This document shows, piece after piece, positions 16,513 through 25,243 of a DNA stretch of 64,000 nt (the stretch's first letter is position 1; the number at the start of each line of letters is the position of its first letter). This stretch comes from Pseudomonadota bacterium (lineage in GTDB: Bacteria > Pseudomonadota > Gammaproteobacteria > Burkholderiales > Thiobacillaceae): assembly GCA_030653935.1 (NCBI GenBank), contig JAURYL010000087.1, positions 1 through 64,000 of the forward strand, read 5' to 3'. The position numbers and the translations under genes are program-made. Below the pieces are notes generated by a model. That model saw only the letters and a program-made list of their open reading frames with translations. It had not been told where the DNA came from and did not search any database.

Positions 16513-18202
16513 ATGAAACAAGAAAAAGAATGGGGAGTTCGGGTTATCCCCTTGTTGTGCCTGGTGGCGATTCCCGCCATTTCCGCCCCCCCCCTCCGAT
16601 GCCGGCGTCCTTCAGCGTGAGAGCGACCGGATTCTGAAAGACGCGGCGCCCGCCGCGCCGCATTGGCTCCCGGCCCCGCCCATGCGGGATGCCGATAAAG
16701 GCACCCAGGTCACCGTCAAATCGTTTGGCATCGAAGGCGCCAGCCTGATTCCGGTTACGGATCTGACCGCGCTGCTCGACGACCTGCTTGGCCGTGCACT
16801 CACCCTGCGTGAACTGGAAGGCGCCGCCCAGCGCATCACCGAGCATTACCGCAATCGCGGCTGGTTCGTCCGGGTGTATCTGCCTGCCCAGGATGTCACC
16901 GAAGGCCAGGTCCGCATCCGGGTGATCGAGGGCCGACTCGGTGGCATGAAGCTGGAAGTTCCGGCCGCCCCGCGCGTCAATCCAGACTTTGCCCTCGGTG
17001 TGGTGGGCAACCGATTGCGGATCGGTGAGCCGCTCGCCGCCGCCGAGCTGGAGCGCGGCCTGCTGCTGGTCAACGATCTTCCCGGCATCCGGGTCACCGG
17101 TATTCTCGAAGCCGGGGATGTGGCTGGAGAAACCCGGTTGCGGGTCAAGGTCGAGGACACCCCCTTGGTCACCGGCGACCTCGGCCTCAACAACCAGGGT
17201 TTGAAAACCACCGGGATTGGGCAGGCCACCGGCGGATTCGCGCTCAACGATCTCGATGGCCGTGGTGATCGGCTCGAACTCCGTGGGCTTGCTTCTGAAG
17301 GTCTTGCCAGCGGCTTGCTGCGTTATGGCCACCCGCTGGGCAACGACGGTGCGCGCGTCGAACTGCGCGCCTCCCATCTGCGTTACCGACTCGGCGACAG
17401 TTTTGCCGCCCTCGACGCAAGGGGGCAGGCCACCACCTGGGGCGGCGATCTGCATTACCCGATCCGCAGAAGCCAGAACGACAACCTCAACCTGACCTCC
17501 AGCCTGGAGCGGCGCGAGAGCGCCGACGACAACCTGGGCATAGCCACCCGCCGCCACGAGATCGACAGCCTTCGCCTGGGCCTCACCAGCGACCACATTG
17601 ACGCAGCCTGGGGTGGCGGCTACAGCCAGTACAGCCTCATGCTCACCGGCGGCGACCTCGATCTCTCCGGCGTTGCCGCCGATCTTGCCAGCGACCAGGC
17701 CGGCCCGCGCACGCAAGGCCGCTACAACAAGCTGACCGTCCAATTCGCCCGCCTGCAACGTCTGTTCGCCGATCTCAACCTGTATGCCGGCCTCAACGCG
17801 CAATGGGCGGACGGCAACCTGGACAGTTCAGAGAAACACAGCCTGGGCGGCCCCCACGCCCTTCGTGCCTACCCGGTCAACGAAGCCGCCGGCGACGAAG
17901 GCTGGCTGCTCAAACTGGAATTGCGCAAAGAGATTCAGCCGGGTTGGCAGGCCATCGCCTTCGTCGAAGGCGGCGGCGTTCGCCTGCACAAAGCCCCCTG
18001 GGTGGCGTTCACCGGACGCAACCGCTACACCTTGACCGGTGCCGGCGCCGGCCTGGTCTGGAACCGCGCCGGCTGGGACGCGCGCCTGAGCGTGGCCGTT
18101 CCCCTGGACGACAATCCGGGCCGCGACGCCAATGGCGACAACAGCGACGGCAGCGGCCAGCACAGCGCGCGGGCCTGGGCGCAACTCAGCAAACGCTTCT
18201 GA
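16513..18202 (+). CDS. TpsB/ShlB-FhaC-type outer-membrane transporter, frameshifted at a C9 tract
   Basis: Outer-membrane pore that secretes a TpsA exoprotein in two-partner secretion. The ATG at 16513 encodes a signal peptide (MKQEKEWGVRVIPLLCLVAIPAISA) that runs into nine consecutive C residues at 16586-16594; in this sequence the frame then stops after about 10 codons. With eight (or eleven) C it would join the long frame from 16595 onward, which starts SDAGVLQRESDRILKDA. That part has a POTRA-like region (EGAAQRITEHYRNRGWFVRVYLP), a second POTRA and a beta-barrel ending in the C-terminal Phe (AQLSKRF). Either a sequencing indel, a decaying gene or a slippage switch. It pairs with TpsA at 19086. 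Confidence 0.88.
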
Positions 18203-18270
18203 TGATGTCCGGCGAGCGTCGTTGTGGCCGAGCACTATCGATGCTTCGGGAAAACGCGACTGAACCTCCC

Positions 18271-18328
18271 GTGGGAGAGGGCTTGCCTGCGATACGACGG
18301 TGTCCATCGCGGGCAAGCCTGCTCCTGC
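18271..18328. repeat. REP-like palindrome (GGGCTTGCCTGCGAT family)
   Basis: Arms GAGGGCTTGCCTGCGAT and ATCGCGGGCAAGCCTGCTC enclose 12 bp. A related copy lies at 47734-47791. The sequence resembles the REP elements known from Pseudomonas. It occupies the gap between tpsB and the vapBC pair. Confidence 0.75.
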
Positions 18329-18357
18329 GCGCTACGGAAGGGCCATTCCGGGGCACC

Positions 18358-18765
18358 TCAGCCGCCCGCCGTCCAGTTCTCCACCGCCAGACCGGAAAAG
18401 CGGCGGAAATCCGCCTCATTGTTGGTCACCAATACCGCGCCCAGGCTCAGTGCGTGGGCGGCGATCAGCTTGTCCAGGGCGTTGCGACCGCGTTGCGGAT
18501 CGGCGAGGCGAACTTCGGCGTAGGCACGGGCGGCGGCTGCATCAAAGGAGGCCACCACGACATCCTCCCGAATGCCGTCCAGCAAAAAACGGCGCAATGC
18601 CCGTGCTTCGAGCCTGGCAGCCAGAATGCCGAACTCCAGTTCCGCCAGGGTGATGGCGGACATCAGCAATTCGCCGTAGTAGCAGGCCTCCATGCGAGCC
18701 GCCAGATGGGGCAAAGCGCCTTGCATCACATCGATGCAGACATTGGTGTCGAGCATGTATTTCAT
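18358..18765 (-). CDS. vapC: PIN-domain ribonuclease toxin (VapC family)
   Basis: A 135-residue PIN-domain protein. MKYMLDTNVCIDVM supplies the first conserved Asp (residue 6), SAITLAELEFG the conserved Glu, and a late ALDKLIAAHAL and LVTNNEADFRRF the C-terminal acidic residues. Such toxins are Mg-dependent RNases, often cutting tRNA. The ATG overlaps the vapB stop by 4 nt, and the open frame upstream of it is a shadow of vapB. Confidence 0.92.
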   Translation of the reverse strand: MKYMLDTNVCIDVMQGALPHLAARMEACYYGELLMSAITLAELEFGILAARLEARALRRFLLDGIREDVVVASFDAAAARAYAEVRLADPQRGRNALDKLIAAHALSLGAVLVTNNEADFRRFSGLAVENWTAGG

Positions 18766-19022
18766 GGCATCGCCCTGGCCAGAGGCGCCCAGTTCCGCTC
18801 TGGCTCCTCGCCCGGATCGGGGCGGCCATCGGGAAACATGTCCGGCCCGCCAAGCGCGGCAAACTTGGCCGCCAGCCCCGTCAGCCGGCGGGGCTCCAGC
18901 CGGATCAACACCCCTTCCGGCACCACCTCGATTTCCACTTCCTTCACTTCCGATGGCAACTGCATTTCCTTCGGAATTCGCACCGCCTGCGAATTGCCGC
19001 TCTTGAAGACTCGTGTGCGCAT
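18762..19022 (-). CDS. vapB: AbrB/MazE-fold antitoxin (VapB family)
   Basis: An 86-residue antitoxin. The N terminus MRTRVFKSGNSQAVRIPKEM is the swapped-hairpin AbrB-type DNA-binding domain; the Pro-rich C terminus would wrap VapC. The start at 19022 matches the domain; an ATG four codons upstream is possible. It probably represses its own operon through the palindrome at 19038-19057. Confidence 0.92.
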   Translation of the reverse strand: MRTRVFKSGNSQAVRIPKEMQLPSEVKEVEIEVVPEGVLIRLEPRRLTGLAAKFAALGGPDMFPDGRPDPGEEPERNWAPLARAMP

Positions 19023-19037
19023 GATGCACTCCATGTA

Positions 19038-19057
19038 TATACAGTGCGCACAGTATA
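19038..19057. promoter_or_regulatory. Candidate VapB operator palindrome
   Basis: TATACAGTGCGCACAGTATA is symmetric at 18 of 20 positions. It lies 16 bp upstream of vapB and 29 bp upstream of the divergent tpsA start, so a VapBC complex bound here could affect both genes. Confidence 0.65.
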
Positions 19058-19085
19058 GGTCCGATACCTTGCCCGTGAGAACACC

Positions 19086-20963
19086 ATGAACCACAGCTAC
19101 CGACTGGTCTGGAACGACCGCGCCCAGCGTTATGTCCCCGCCCCCGAAACCGCCCGCGCCCGAGGCAAATCCGCCGGCGGGCGGGCGATCAAGCCGTTGG
19201 TTCTGAGTCTGGCCGCGTTATTCGCAGTACCCGCCTGGGCCGAGCCACCCGCGCTCGACGCCCTGCCCGAAGGCGGACGGGTCAGCGCCGGGCAGGCCGT
19301 TATCAGCCAAGTCGGCGCCCGCATGGAGGTGGTACAGGGCAGCGAGCGCGCCATCCTGGAATGGAACCGCTTCGACATCGGCGCCCAGGCCCAGGTCAAT
19401 TTCGCCCAGCCCGGCAGCCTGTCGGTCGCCCTCAACCGGGTGCTGGGGGCCGACGCCAGCCAGATCTTCGGACGCCTGACCGCCAATGGCCAGGTCTGGC
19501 TGGTCAACCCCCACGGCATCCTGTTCGGCCCCGGCAGCCGGGTTGATGTCGGCGGCCTGGTTGCCAGCACCCTCGACACCCTGGACAGCGACTTTCTCTC
19601 CGGCCGCTCCCGGTTCCAACGCAACGGCGCCACCGGCGCCATCGTCAACCAGGGTGAAATCCATGCCACCGGCGATGGCCAGGGCGGCGGCCTGATTGCC
19701 CTATTCGCCCCCGAGGTCCGCAACGAAGGCCTCATCAGCGCCCGCCTGGGCAACGTGGCCCTCGCCGCCGGCGACCAGATCACCCTCGAAGCCGGCGCCG
19801 ACGGCCACTTGCGTATCGCCGTCGATCCCGCCACCGTCCACACCCTGATCGAAAACCGCCACCTGATCCAGGCCGACGGCGGCCAGATCATCCTGGCCAG
19901 CCGCGCCGCCAACGAACTGCTCTCCAGCGTCGTCGCCAACAGCGGCACCCTCCAGGCCCGTACCCTGGTCGAAAAGGCAGGCCGCATCCTCCTGCTGGCG
20001 GACATGGACCACGGCGAAGTCCGCTTGAGCGGCACCCTGGACGCCAGCGCCCCGCAACTCCCCTCCACCCCCGGGGGAGAGGGAATGCCGCCTGCCCATG
20101 TTGAAAACGGCGGCTACATCGAAACCTCCGCCGGCCGCGTCCGCATCGCCGATGGCACCCGCGTCACCACCAAGGCGGACCACGGTCAGACCGGCACCTG
20201 GCTGATCGACCCCAAGGACTACAAGATCGCCACCAGTGGCGGCGACATCAGCGGCACCGAACTTTCCAGCCAGCTTGCCAGCAACAACATCGAAATCCAG
20301 AGCAGCACGGGCGCCGGCGAAGGCAACGGCGACATCCTGGTCGATGACGCGGTGAACTGGAGTGCCAACACCCTGACGCTGACCGCCGCCCGCGACATCC
20401 AGATCAACGCGGTGATGACCGCCAGCGGCAGCGCAGCCCTGGCCATGAACACCGGCACGGCCAACGGCGCGGATGCCGGCGTGGCCGGCGGCACGGTCCG
20501 AGTCGGCTTCGCCCCCGGCGGCGGTTTCGCCGGACGGGTGGATTTCCCCGGTCGTTCCGGCACCGGCTTCCTGAGCATCAATGGCCAGGATTACACCGTC
20601 ATCAACAGCCTGGGAGCGGAGGGGTCGACCAGCGGCAGCGACTTGCAGGGCATGGATGGCAACCTTTTTGGCCATTACGCACTGGGTTCGGACATCGACG
20701 CCAGCGCGACGGTCGGGTGGAATGGTGGTGCCGGGTTTATGCCGATAGGCCAAGGCACTTATTACTTTCAGGGCCAGTTTAACGGCCTTGGCCACACCAT
20801 CAGCGGCCTCTCGATAAACCGACCCAGCTTGGACTTCACAGCAACGGTGGCGCGATCAGCTTCAGTTACAGCACCGGTTCGGTCGATGGCGCTGGAAATG
20901 TTGGCGGCTTGGTGGGTAGCAGTTACAGCGCCATCAGAAATAGCTACAGCACTGGATCGGTGA
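19086..20963 (+). CDS. TpsA exoprotein (filamentous haemagglutinin-like), 5' part of a frameshifted gene
   Basis: The first 625 codons of a large secreted TpsA. The N terminus is an extended ESPR-type signal (MNHSYRLVWNDRAQRYVPAPE, then a hydrophobic helix ending AVPAWA). The TPS secretion domain follows (residues about 55-300), with GSLSVALNRVLG, ASQIFGRLTANGQVWLVNPHGILFGPGSRVDVGGLVAST. The frame is lost near 20825-20840: GHTISGLSINRPSLD is in frame, after which GLUG-type repeats continue in another frame. The out-of-frame tail ends at 20963. Joined to the next entry the protein would be about 1190 residues. Confidence 0.9.
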   Translation: MNHSYRLVWNDRAQRYVPAPETARARGKSAGGRAIKPLVLSLAALFAVPAWAEPPALDALPEGGRVSAGQAVISQVGARMEVVQGSERAILEWNRFDIGAQAQVNFAQPGSLSVALNRVLGADASQIFGRLTANGQVWLVNPHGILFGPGSRVDVGGLVASTLDTLDSDFLSGRSRFQRNGATGAIVNQGEIHATGDGQGGGLIALFAPEVRNEGLISARLGNVALAAGDQITLEAGADGHLRIAVDPATVHTLIENRHLIQADGGQIILASRAANELLSSVVANSGTLQARTLVEKAGRILLLADMDHGEVRLSGTLDASAPQLPSTPGGEGMPPAHVENGGYIETSAGRVRIADGTRVTTKADHGQTGTWLIDPKDYKIATSGGDISGTELSSQLASNNIEIQSSTGAGEGNGDILVDDAVNWSANTLTLTAARDIQINAVMTASGSAALAMNTGTANGADAGVAGGTVRVGFAPGGGFAGRVDFPGRSGTGFLSINGQDYTVINSLGAEGSTSGSDLQGMDGNLFGHYALGSDIDASATVGWNGGAGFMPIGQGTYYFQGQFNGLGHTISGLSINRPSLDFTATVARSASVTAPVRSMALEMLAAWWVAVTAPSEIATALDR

Positions 20964-22651
20964 GCGGCGGTATCGCCGGCGTAGGGGGCTTGGTGGGAAC
21001 CAACTACAACACTATCAGTGCCAGCTACAGCACCGGAGTGGTCAGTGGCAGCTACGAAGTTGGTGGCCTGGGCTACAACTCGGGTTCGGTCAGCAACAGC
21101 TACAGCACCGGATCGGTCAGCGGCAACAGCCAACTCGGTGGCTTGGTGGGCTACAACCGAGGCACCGTCAGCAACAGCCATTACGACCTCGACAGCACCA
21201 CTTTGACGGTCGCTGGCGAGGTTCTGCACACCGTGACCTATGGCGGCTTGTATGGGGCGCAGTTCAATGACTGGTTGACCCACGGCCTGAGCCTGAACAT
21301 CGCCGACTATCTCAGCCGGGACGCCAATGAGTACTACACCCTGGGCAGCCTGCAGAACCTGAAAGACATGCTGGGCTTCATCGACGTCGCGGGTATCAAG
21401 TTCAGGCTGACCGCCGATCTCGACCTGGCGCCCCTTCCCGGCTGGCATCTTCCGGTCTTCTATGCGATGGAATTCAACGGTGACGACCATACCCTCGCCA
21501 ATCTCAACATCGCACAACCCTCGGGCAACAACACCGGCTTCATCGATGCCCTGCCCGGTGGCAGCACCGTGCAGAACCTCGGCCTGCTCAATCTGAACGT
21601 CTCCGGCGGCAATTCGGTTGGCGGCCTGGTCGGCTACAACGCCGGCACGGTCAGCAACGCTTATGTCAGCGGCTCAGTCAGCGGTAGCAGCTATGTCGGC
21701 GGCTTGGTGGGCAGTAATTACGGCACGCTCAACAACAGTTACAGCACCGGTCTCGTCAGCGGCAGCGGCTGGGCCATTGGCGGTTTGGCGGGCGCCAATT
21801 ACGGCGCCGTTAACAACAGCTACTGGGACACCGAAACCTCCGGCCAGGTCGGCAGTTCCGGCGGCAGCGGCCTCAATAGCGCCCAGATGCGGCAATTGGC
21901 CAGCTTTGCCGGCTGGGACATCTCCGCCAACGGCGGCGAAAACACCGTCTGGCGCATCTACGAAGGCCAGACCGCGCCGTTGCTGCGCAGTTTCCTGACC
22001 CCGCTCACCTTGACCGCCGGCGACACCAAGACCTACGACGGCCAGACCTACACCGGTGGTGCCTATGCGGTTTCCGCCAGCACTGACCCGGGGCACATTC
22101 TCGGCGCGGCTAACTTCGGCGGCGCCGCACAGGGGGCAATCAATGCCGGTGACCACGTCCTGACGCTGAGCGGCTTGTATTCCGATCAGCAAAGGTACGA
22201 CCTCATTGTCAACAATGGGGTACTCACCATCGGCCAGGCCCCGCTCACCGTGACCGCCAGGGACGCCGGCAAGACCTACGACGGCCATGCCTACAGCGGT
22301 GGCAACGGGCTGAGCTACGCCGGGTTCGTCAACGACGAGACCAGCGCGGTGCTCGGTGGCGCGTTGAGCTATGGCGGCAATAGCCAGGGGGCGGTGAATG
22401 CCGGTGAATATGCAATCACGCCAGGTGGCTTGAGCAGCGGCAACTACCGCTTCGAATATCGAGACGGCGTGTTAGCCATTCAGGCTGCCGTCGCGAACGG
22501 TCAACCCGATGGCGGCAGCCTGGAACGCACCGTGCATGCGCCGACGCTCAGTCCGCCGGTGCTGTCTGGTCCGAGCGTCTCGCTGGTGCAATCGACTCAG
22601 TTCGAGGGCTTGCTGAAGGTGGCGAACGATTTCATCCGCCTGCCGGAATGA
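20909..22651 (+). CDS. TpsA exoprotein, 3' part (GLUG and MBG repeats)
   Basis: The continuation of the gene above in a different frame; the homologous frame is open from about 20828 (HSNGGAISFSYSTGSVDG), so the ATG at 20909 is only the first internal Met. It contains GLUG-type repeats (VGGLVG-NYNTISASYSTG and similar) at about residues 1-90 and 215-310, and two MBG-type beta domains near the C terminus (LTLTAGDTKTYDGQTY and LTVTARDAGKTYDGHAY). The stop overlaps the ATG of the sulfotransferase gene, so the intact gene would have been translationally coupled to it. Confidence 0.88.
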   Translation: MVGSSYSAIRNSYSTGSVSGGIAGVGGLVGTNYNTISASYSTGVVSGSYEVGGLGYNSGSVSNSYSTGSVSGNSQLGGLVGYNRGTVSNSHYDLDSTTLTVAGEVLHTVTYGGLYGAQFNDWLTHGLSLNIADYLSRDANEYYTLGSLQNLKDMLGFIDVAGIKFRLTADLDLAPLPGWHLPVFYAMEFNGDDHTLANLNIAQPSGNNTGFIDALPGGSTVQNLGLLNLNVSGGNSVGGLVGYNAGTVSNAYVSGSVSGSSYVGGLVGSNYGTLNNSYSTGLVSGSGWAIGGLAGANYGAVNNSYWDTETSGQVGSSGGSGLNSAQMRQLASFAGWDISANGGENTVWRIYEGQTAPLLRSFLTPLTLTAGDTKTYDGQTYTGGAYAVSASTDPGHILGAANFGGAAQGAINAGDHVLTLSGLYSDQQRYDLIVNNGVLTIGQAPLTVTARDAGKTYDGHAYSGGNGLSYAGFVNDETSAVLGGALSYGGNSQGAVNAGEYAITPGGLSSGNYRFEYRDGVLAIQAAVANGQPDGGSLERTVHAPTLSPPVLSGPSVSLVQSTQFEGLLKVANDFIRLPE

Positions 22652-23499
22652 GAGGCCGGAAGATGCTCGCCACTGCCGCAACTCCCCGCTTCGTCGGCGT
22701 AGCCGGCCTGCCGCGTGCCGGCTCCACGCTGCTTTGCCAGTTGCTGGCCCTGCATCCGGATATCCATTGCGAGGGCCATAGTTCGCCGCTGACCAATGTG
22801 CTGCTGGATGTGCGCCGCTTCGTCAGCGACGACACGTTTTTTCTGTCGCAACTGGATGTGCAGTTCGATACCACCTACGCACATTTGAAATCCGCCATGA
22901 AGGGCTTTCTCCACGGTTGGTACGAGGGTGCCGGTAAGCCGCTGGTGGTGGACAAGAACCGCGCCTGGCTGCATCACATCGAGTTTCTGCTGGAGCTGGA
23001 ACCGGATGCGCGCCTGCTGGTGCCGGTACGCGATCTGGTGCAGATCTACGGTTCCATCGAGGCGCGCCACCAGCAGACGATCCTGGTGGATTTCATCGAT
23101 CATCTGGCGGATTTCAGCCGCTTCGGCCGCGCCGACCAGTTGTTCGCCAAGGACAAGATCATCGGTGCGCCGCTGTCCTCCATCAATGCAGTGCTGGATT
23201 TGCCTCAGGCGCTCAAGGATCGGCTGTTTTTTCTGCGCTTCGAGGATTTGATGGCGCGCCCGGAGGAAACGATGGGGCGGGTGTTCGACTGGCTGGGCCT
23301 GCCCCGCTGCGCGCTCCCCCTGCATAACCTGCCGGTGGCTCCGCACGAGAGCGACAGCCACTACCACGGCAAGTATTCCCACGCGCGCCACGCTGCAATT
23401 CGGCCCCCCGTGCGGCATGAGGTGCCCGAGCGTATTTCCCGGCAAATCCGCGATATGTGCGGTTGGTACTACGACTGGCTGTATCCCGACGCGCGTTGA
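22648..23499 (+). CDS. Sulfotransferase family protein
   Basis: A 283-residue PAPS-dependent sulfotransferase-like protein. The 5'-phosphosulfate-binding loop GLPRAGSTLL lies near residues 20-29, the 3'-phosphate-binding segment PVRDLVQIYGSI near 128-139, and the C-terminal half has the usual RFEDLMARPEETM signature. Its ATG overlaps the TpsA stop by 4 nt. That coupling suggests, but does not prove, that it sulfates the exoprotein or a surface glycan. A second Met at residue 6 is an alternative start. Confidence 0.85.
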   Translation: MRGRKMLATAATPRFVGVAGLPRAGSTLLCQLLALHPDIHCEGHSSPLTNVLLDVRRFVSDDTFFLSQLDVQFDTTYAHLKSAMKGFLHGWYEGAGKPLVVDKNRAWLHHIEFLLELEPDARLLVPVRDLVQIYGSIEARHQQTILVDFIDHLADFSRFGRADQLFAKDKIIGAPLSSINAVLDLPQALKDRLFFLRFEDLMARPEETMGRVFDWLGLPRCALPLHNLPVAPHESDSHYHGKYSHARHAAIRPPVRHEVPERISRQIRDMCGWYYDWLYPDAR

Positions 23500-23562
23500 T
23501 CTCTGGCGGTGTGCAGCGCCTGCGGCTCCGGGGGGGCTCCAGATTGGTCATTCATGTCGACA

Positions 23563-24459
23563 TTAGTCGTTCTGCCGCAGCGCACGGCTGACAGCGAAGT
23601 AAGCGCCCAACCAGCCGAGCAGCGCCGAAAACAGGAGCAGGAGGCCGGTTTCCCGAAGGGAGAGGCCGACGAGGCGGAATTGCGAGCCATAGGCGGCGGC
23701 GACCTGGGCGACACTGGTTTCCAGCATGAGGCCGCCGGCGAGCACCAGCGCCCAACCGGCGAGGCCGCCGACCAGGCCCTGGATGCCACCGAAATAGAGG
23801 AAGGGGCGACGGATGAAGCGGTCGGTGGCGCCGATCAGGCGCGCGACCTCGATTTCATCCTTCTGCGCGTAGATTTGCAGGCGGATGGTGTTGGCGGTGA
23901 TGGCGGCGAGCGCCACGCCGAGCACGACGATCAGCATGCTGACCAGATCGCGCCCCAACTGCATGAGCGCGGCCAGACGTTTGATCCAGTCGGTATCCAC
24001 CAGCACCCGTTCGATGTCGGGGTTGTCCTTGACGTGCGCGGCGAGGGCTTCTAGGGCGACCGGCGTGGCTTCCCCAGGCGTGATCGCCAGAGTGTGCGGC
24101 AGCGGGTTTTCCGGCAAACCCAGGGCGACATCGGCGAGTCCGGCGGCTTCCAGGCGTTTGATGCCGTCGGCCTTGCTGACGAACTCCACCTCGGCGACAT
24201 CGGCGCGTTTGCGCAGGCTGGCGGCAAGGGCGCGGGCTTTCGTTTCGTCCACATCCTTGAAAAACGCGGTGACTTCCGCTTGCGGTTTGACGCTGCCGGC
24301 CGCGCGCTCCAGGTTGCTGAGCAGCACGTAAAGACCAGCGGGCAGGCTGACCGCGACGCCGATCACGAGAATGGTGAACAGGGTGGCGACCGGCGCCGCG
24401 CGGAATTGCTCGGCGGCGAGTTTGAGGCTGTGCAGGTGATGGGCAAGCCAGGCTTTCAA
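23563..24459 (-). CDS. ftsX: Cell-division ABC transporter permease FtsX
   Basis: A 298-residue FtsX, which with FtsE regulates septal peptidoglycan hydrolases. It shows an N-terminal cytoplasmic helix, TM1 (ATLFTILVIGVAVSLPAGLYVL), the periplasmic ECD and three C-terminal TM segments with the FtsX permease motif RLIGATDRFIRRPFLYFGGIQGL. I choose the TTG at 24459, preceded by GAGGAA at 6 nt; an ATG at 24522 would add 21 residues but has no ribosome binding site. This site lies inside a 16-bp inverted-repeat arm. Confidence 0.93.
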   Translation of the reverse strand: MKAWLAHHLHSLKLAAEQFRAAPVATLFTILVIGVAVSLPAGLYVLLSNLERAAGSVKPQAEVTAFFKDVDETKARALAASLRKRADVAEVEFVSKADGIKRLEAAGLADVALGLPENPLPHTLAITPGEATPVALEALAAHVKDNPDIERVLVDTDWIKRLAALMQLGRDLVSMLIVVLGVALAAITANTIRLQIYAQKDEIEVARLIGATDRFIRRPFLYFGGIQGLVGGLAGWALVLAGGLMLETSVAQVAAAYGSQFRLVGLSLRETGLLLLFSALLGWLGAYFAVSRALRQND

Positions 24460-24572
24460 CCTATATTCCTCAGTTGAACGCGCCCGATTGGTGCGCGCGA
24501 TCGGATGCACAAACGCCAGCATTCCCGCGGCATCACGCGGGCCGGGGAGCGGTCCGCTGAGGAATATAGGTT
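24458..24572. repeat. 16-bp perfect inverted repeat between ftsE and ftsX
   Basis: AACCTATATTCCTCAG (24458-24473) and its exact complement CTGAGGAATATAGGTT (24557-24572) bracket 83 bp. The left arm contains the ftsX ribosome binding site and the first two bases of its TTG codon; the right arm begins at the last base of the ftsE stop codon. In the mRNA the arms would pair and hide the ftsX start. Confidence 0.9.
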
Positions 24573-25243
24573 CATCCCTCCACCTGCTTGCCGTAAGCCA
24601 GCGTGACCTTGCGACCGCCGTAACGGTGGATCAGATCCTGGTCGTGGGTAGAGATGATGAGGGTAACCCCGACCTCGTTGAAGGCGCGGAACATGTCCAT
24701 GATGTCGCGGGCGTAGGCGTCATCCAGATTGGCGGTGGGTTCGTCGGCCAGCACCAGCGCGGGCCGGCTGACGATGGCGCGGGCAATGCACAGGCGCTGT
24801 TGTTCGCCGCCGGAGAGCGTGATGGGGCGGGCGCGTTCCTTGTTGAGCAGGCCGACCTTGTCGAGGGCGGCGCGCACCCGCTTGCCGGCGTCGTTGCCGA
24901 TCACGCCCTGGATGTGCAGCGGCATCAGCACGTTGTCGAACACGCTGCGGTCGTACAGCAGTTTGTGGTCCTGAAAAATCAGGCCGATGTTGCGACGAAA
25001 AAAAGGCAATGCGGGACGCTTCATCCGCCCGACGTTCTGACCATTGACGATGATATGGCCGCTGGTCGGCGGCTCGATGGCGGCGATGAGTTTGAGCAGG
25101 GTGCTCTTGCCGGCGCCGGAATGGCCAGTGAGGAACACCATTTCCCCCTGCTCGATGGCCAGGCTGATGTTGTGCAGCGCCTCGTGGCCACCGGGGTAGC
25201 GCTTGGTGACCTCGGATATTTCGATCAATGCGGCCGCGGTCAT
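24572..25243 (-). CDS. ftsE: Cell-division ATP-binding protein FtsE
   Basis: A 223-residue ABC ATPase with Walker A GHSGAGKST (residues 40-48), signature LSGGEQQR and Walker B ALVLADEPT. It powers conformational change of FtsX at the divisome. Its ATG overlaps the ftsY stop by 4 nt (25240-25243), giving the usual ftsY-ftsE order. Confidence 0.97.
   Translation of the reverse strand: MTAAALIEISEVTKRYPGGHEALHNISLAIEQGEMVFLTGHSGAGKSTLLKLIAAIEPPTSGHIIVNGQNVGRMKRPALPFFRRNIGLIFQDHKLLYDRSVFDNVLMPLHIQGVIGNDAGKRVRAALDKVGLLNKERARPITLSGGEQQRLCIARAIVSRPALVLADEPTANLDDAYARDIMDMFRAFNEVGVTLIISTHDQDLIHRYGGRKVTLAYGKQVEG

Noticed and set aside
24474-24522. ATG at 24522 as ftsX start
   Set aside because: No ribosome binding site; the TTG at 24459 has one and gives the usual length.
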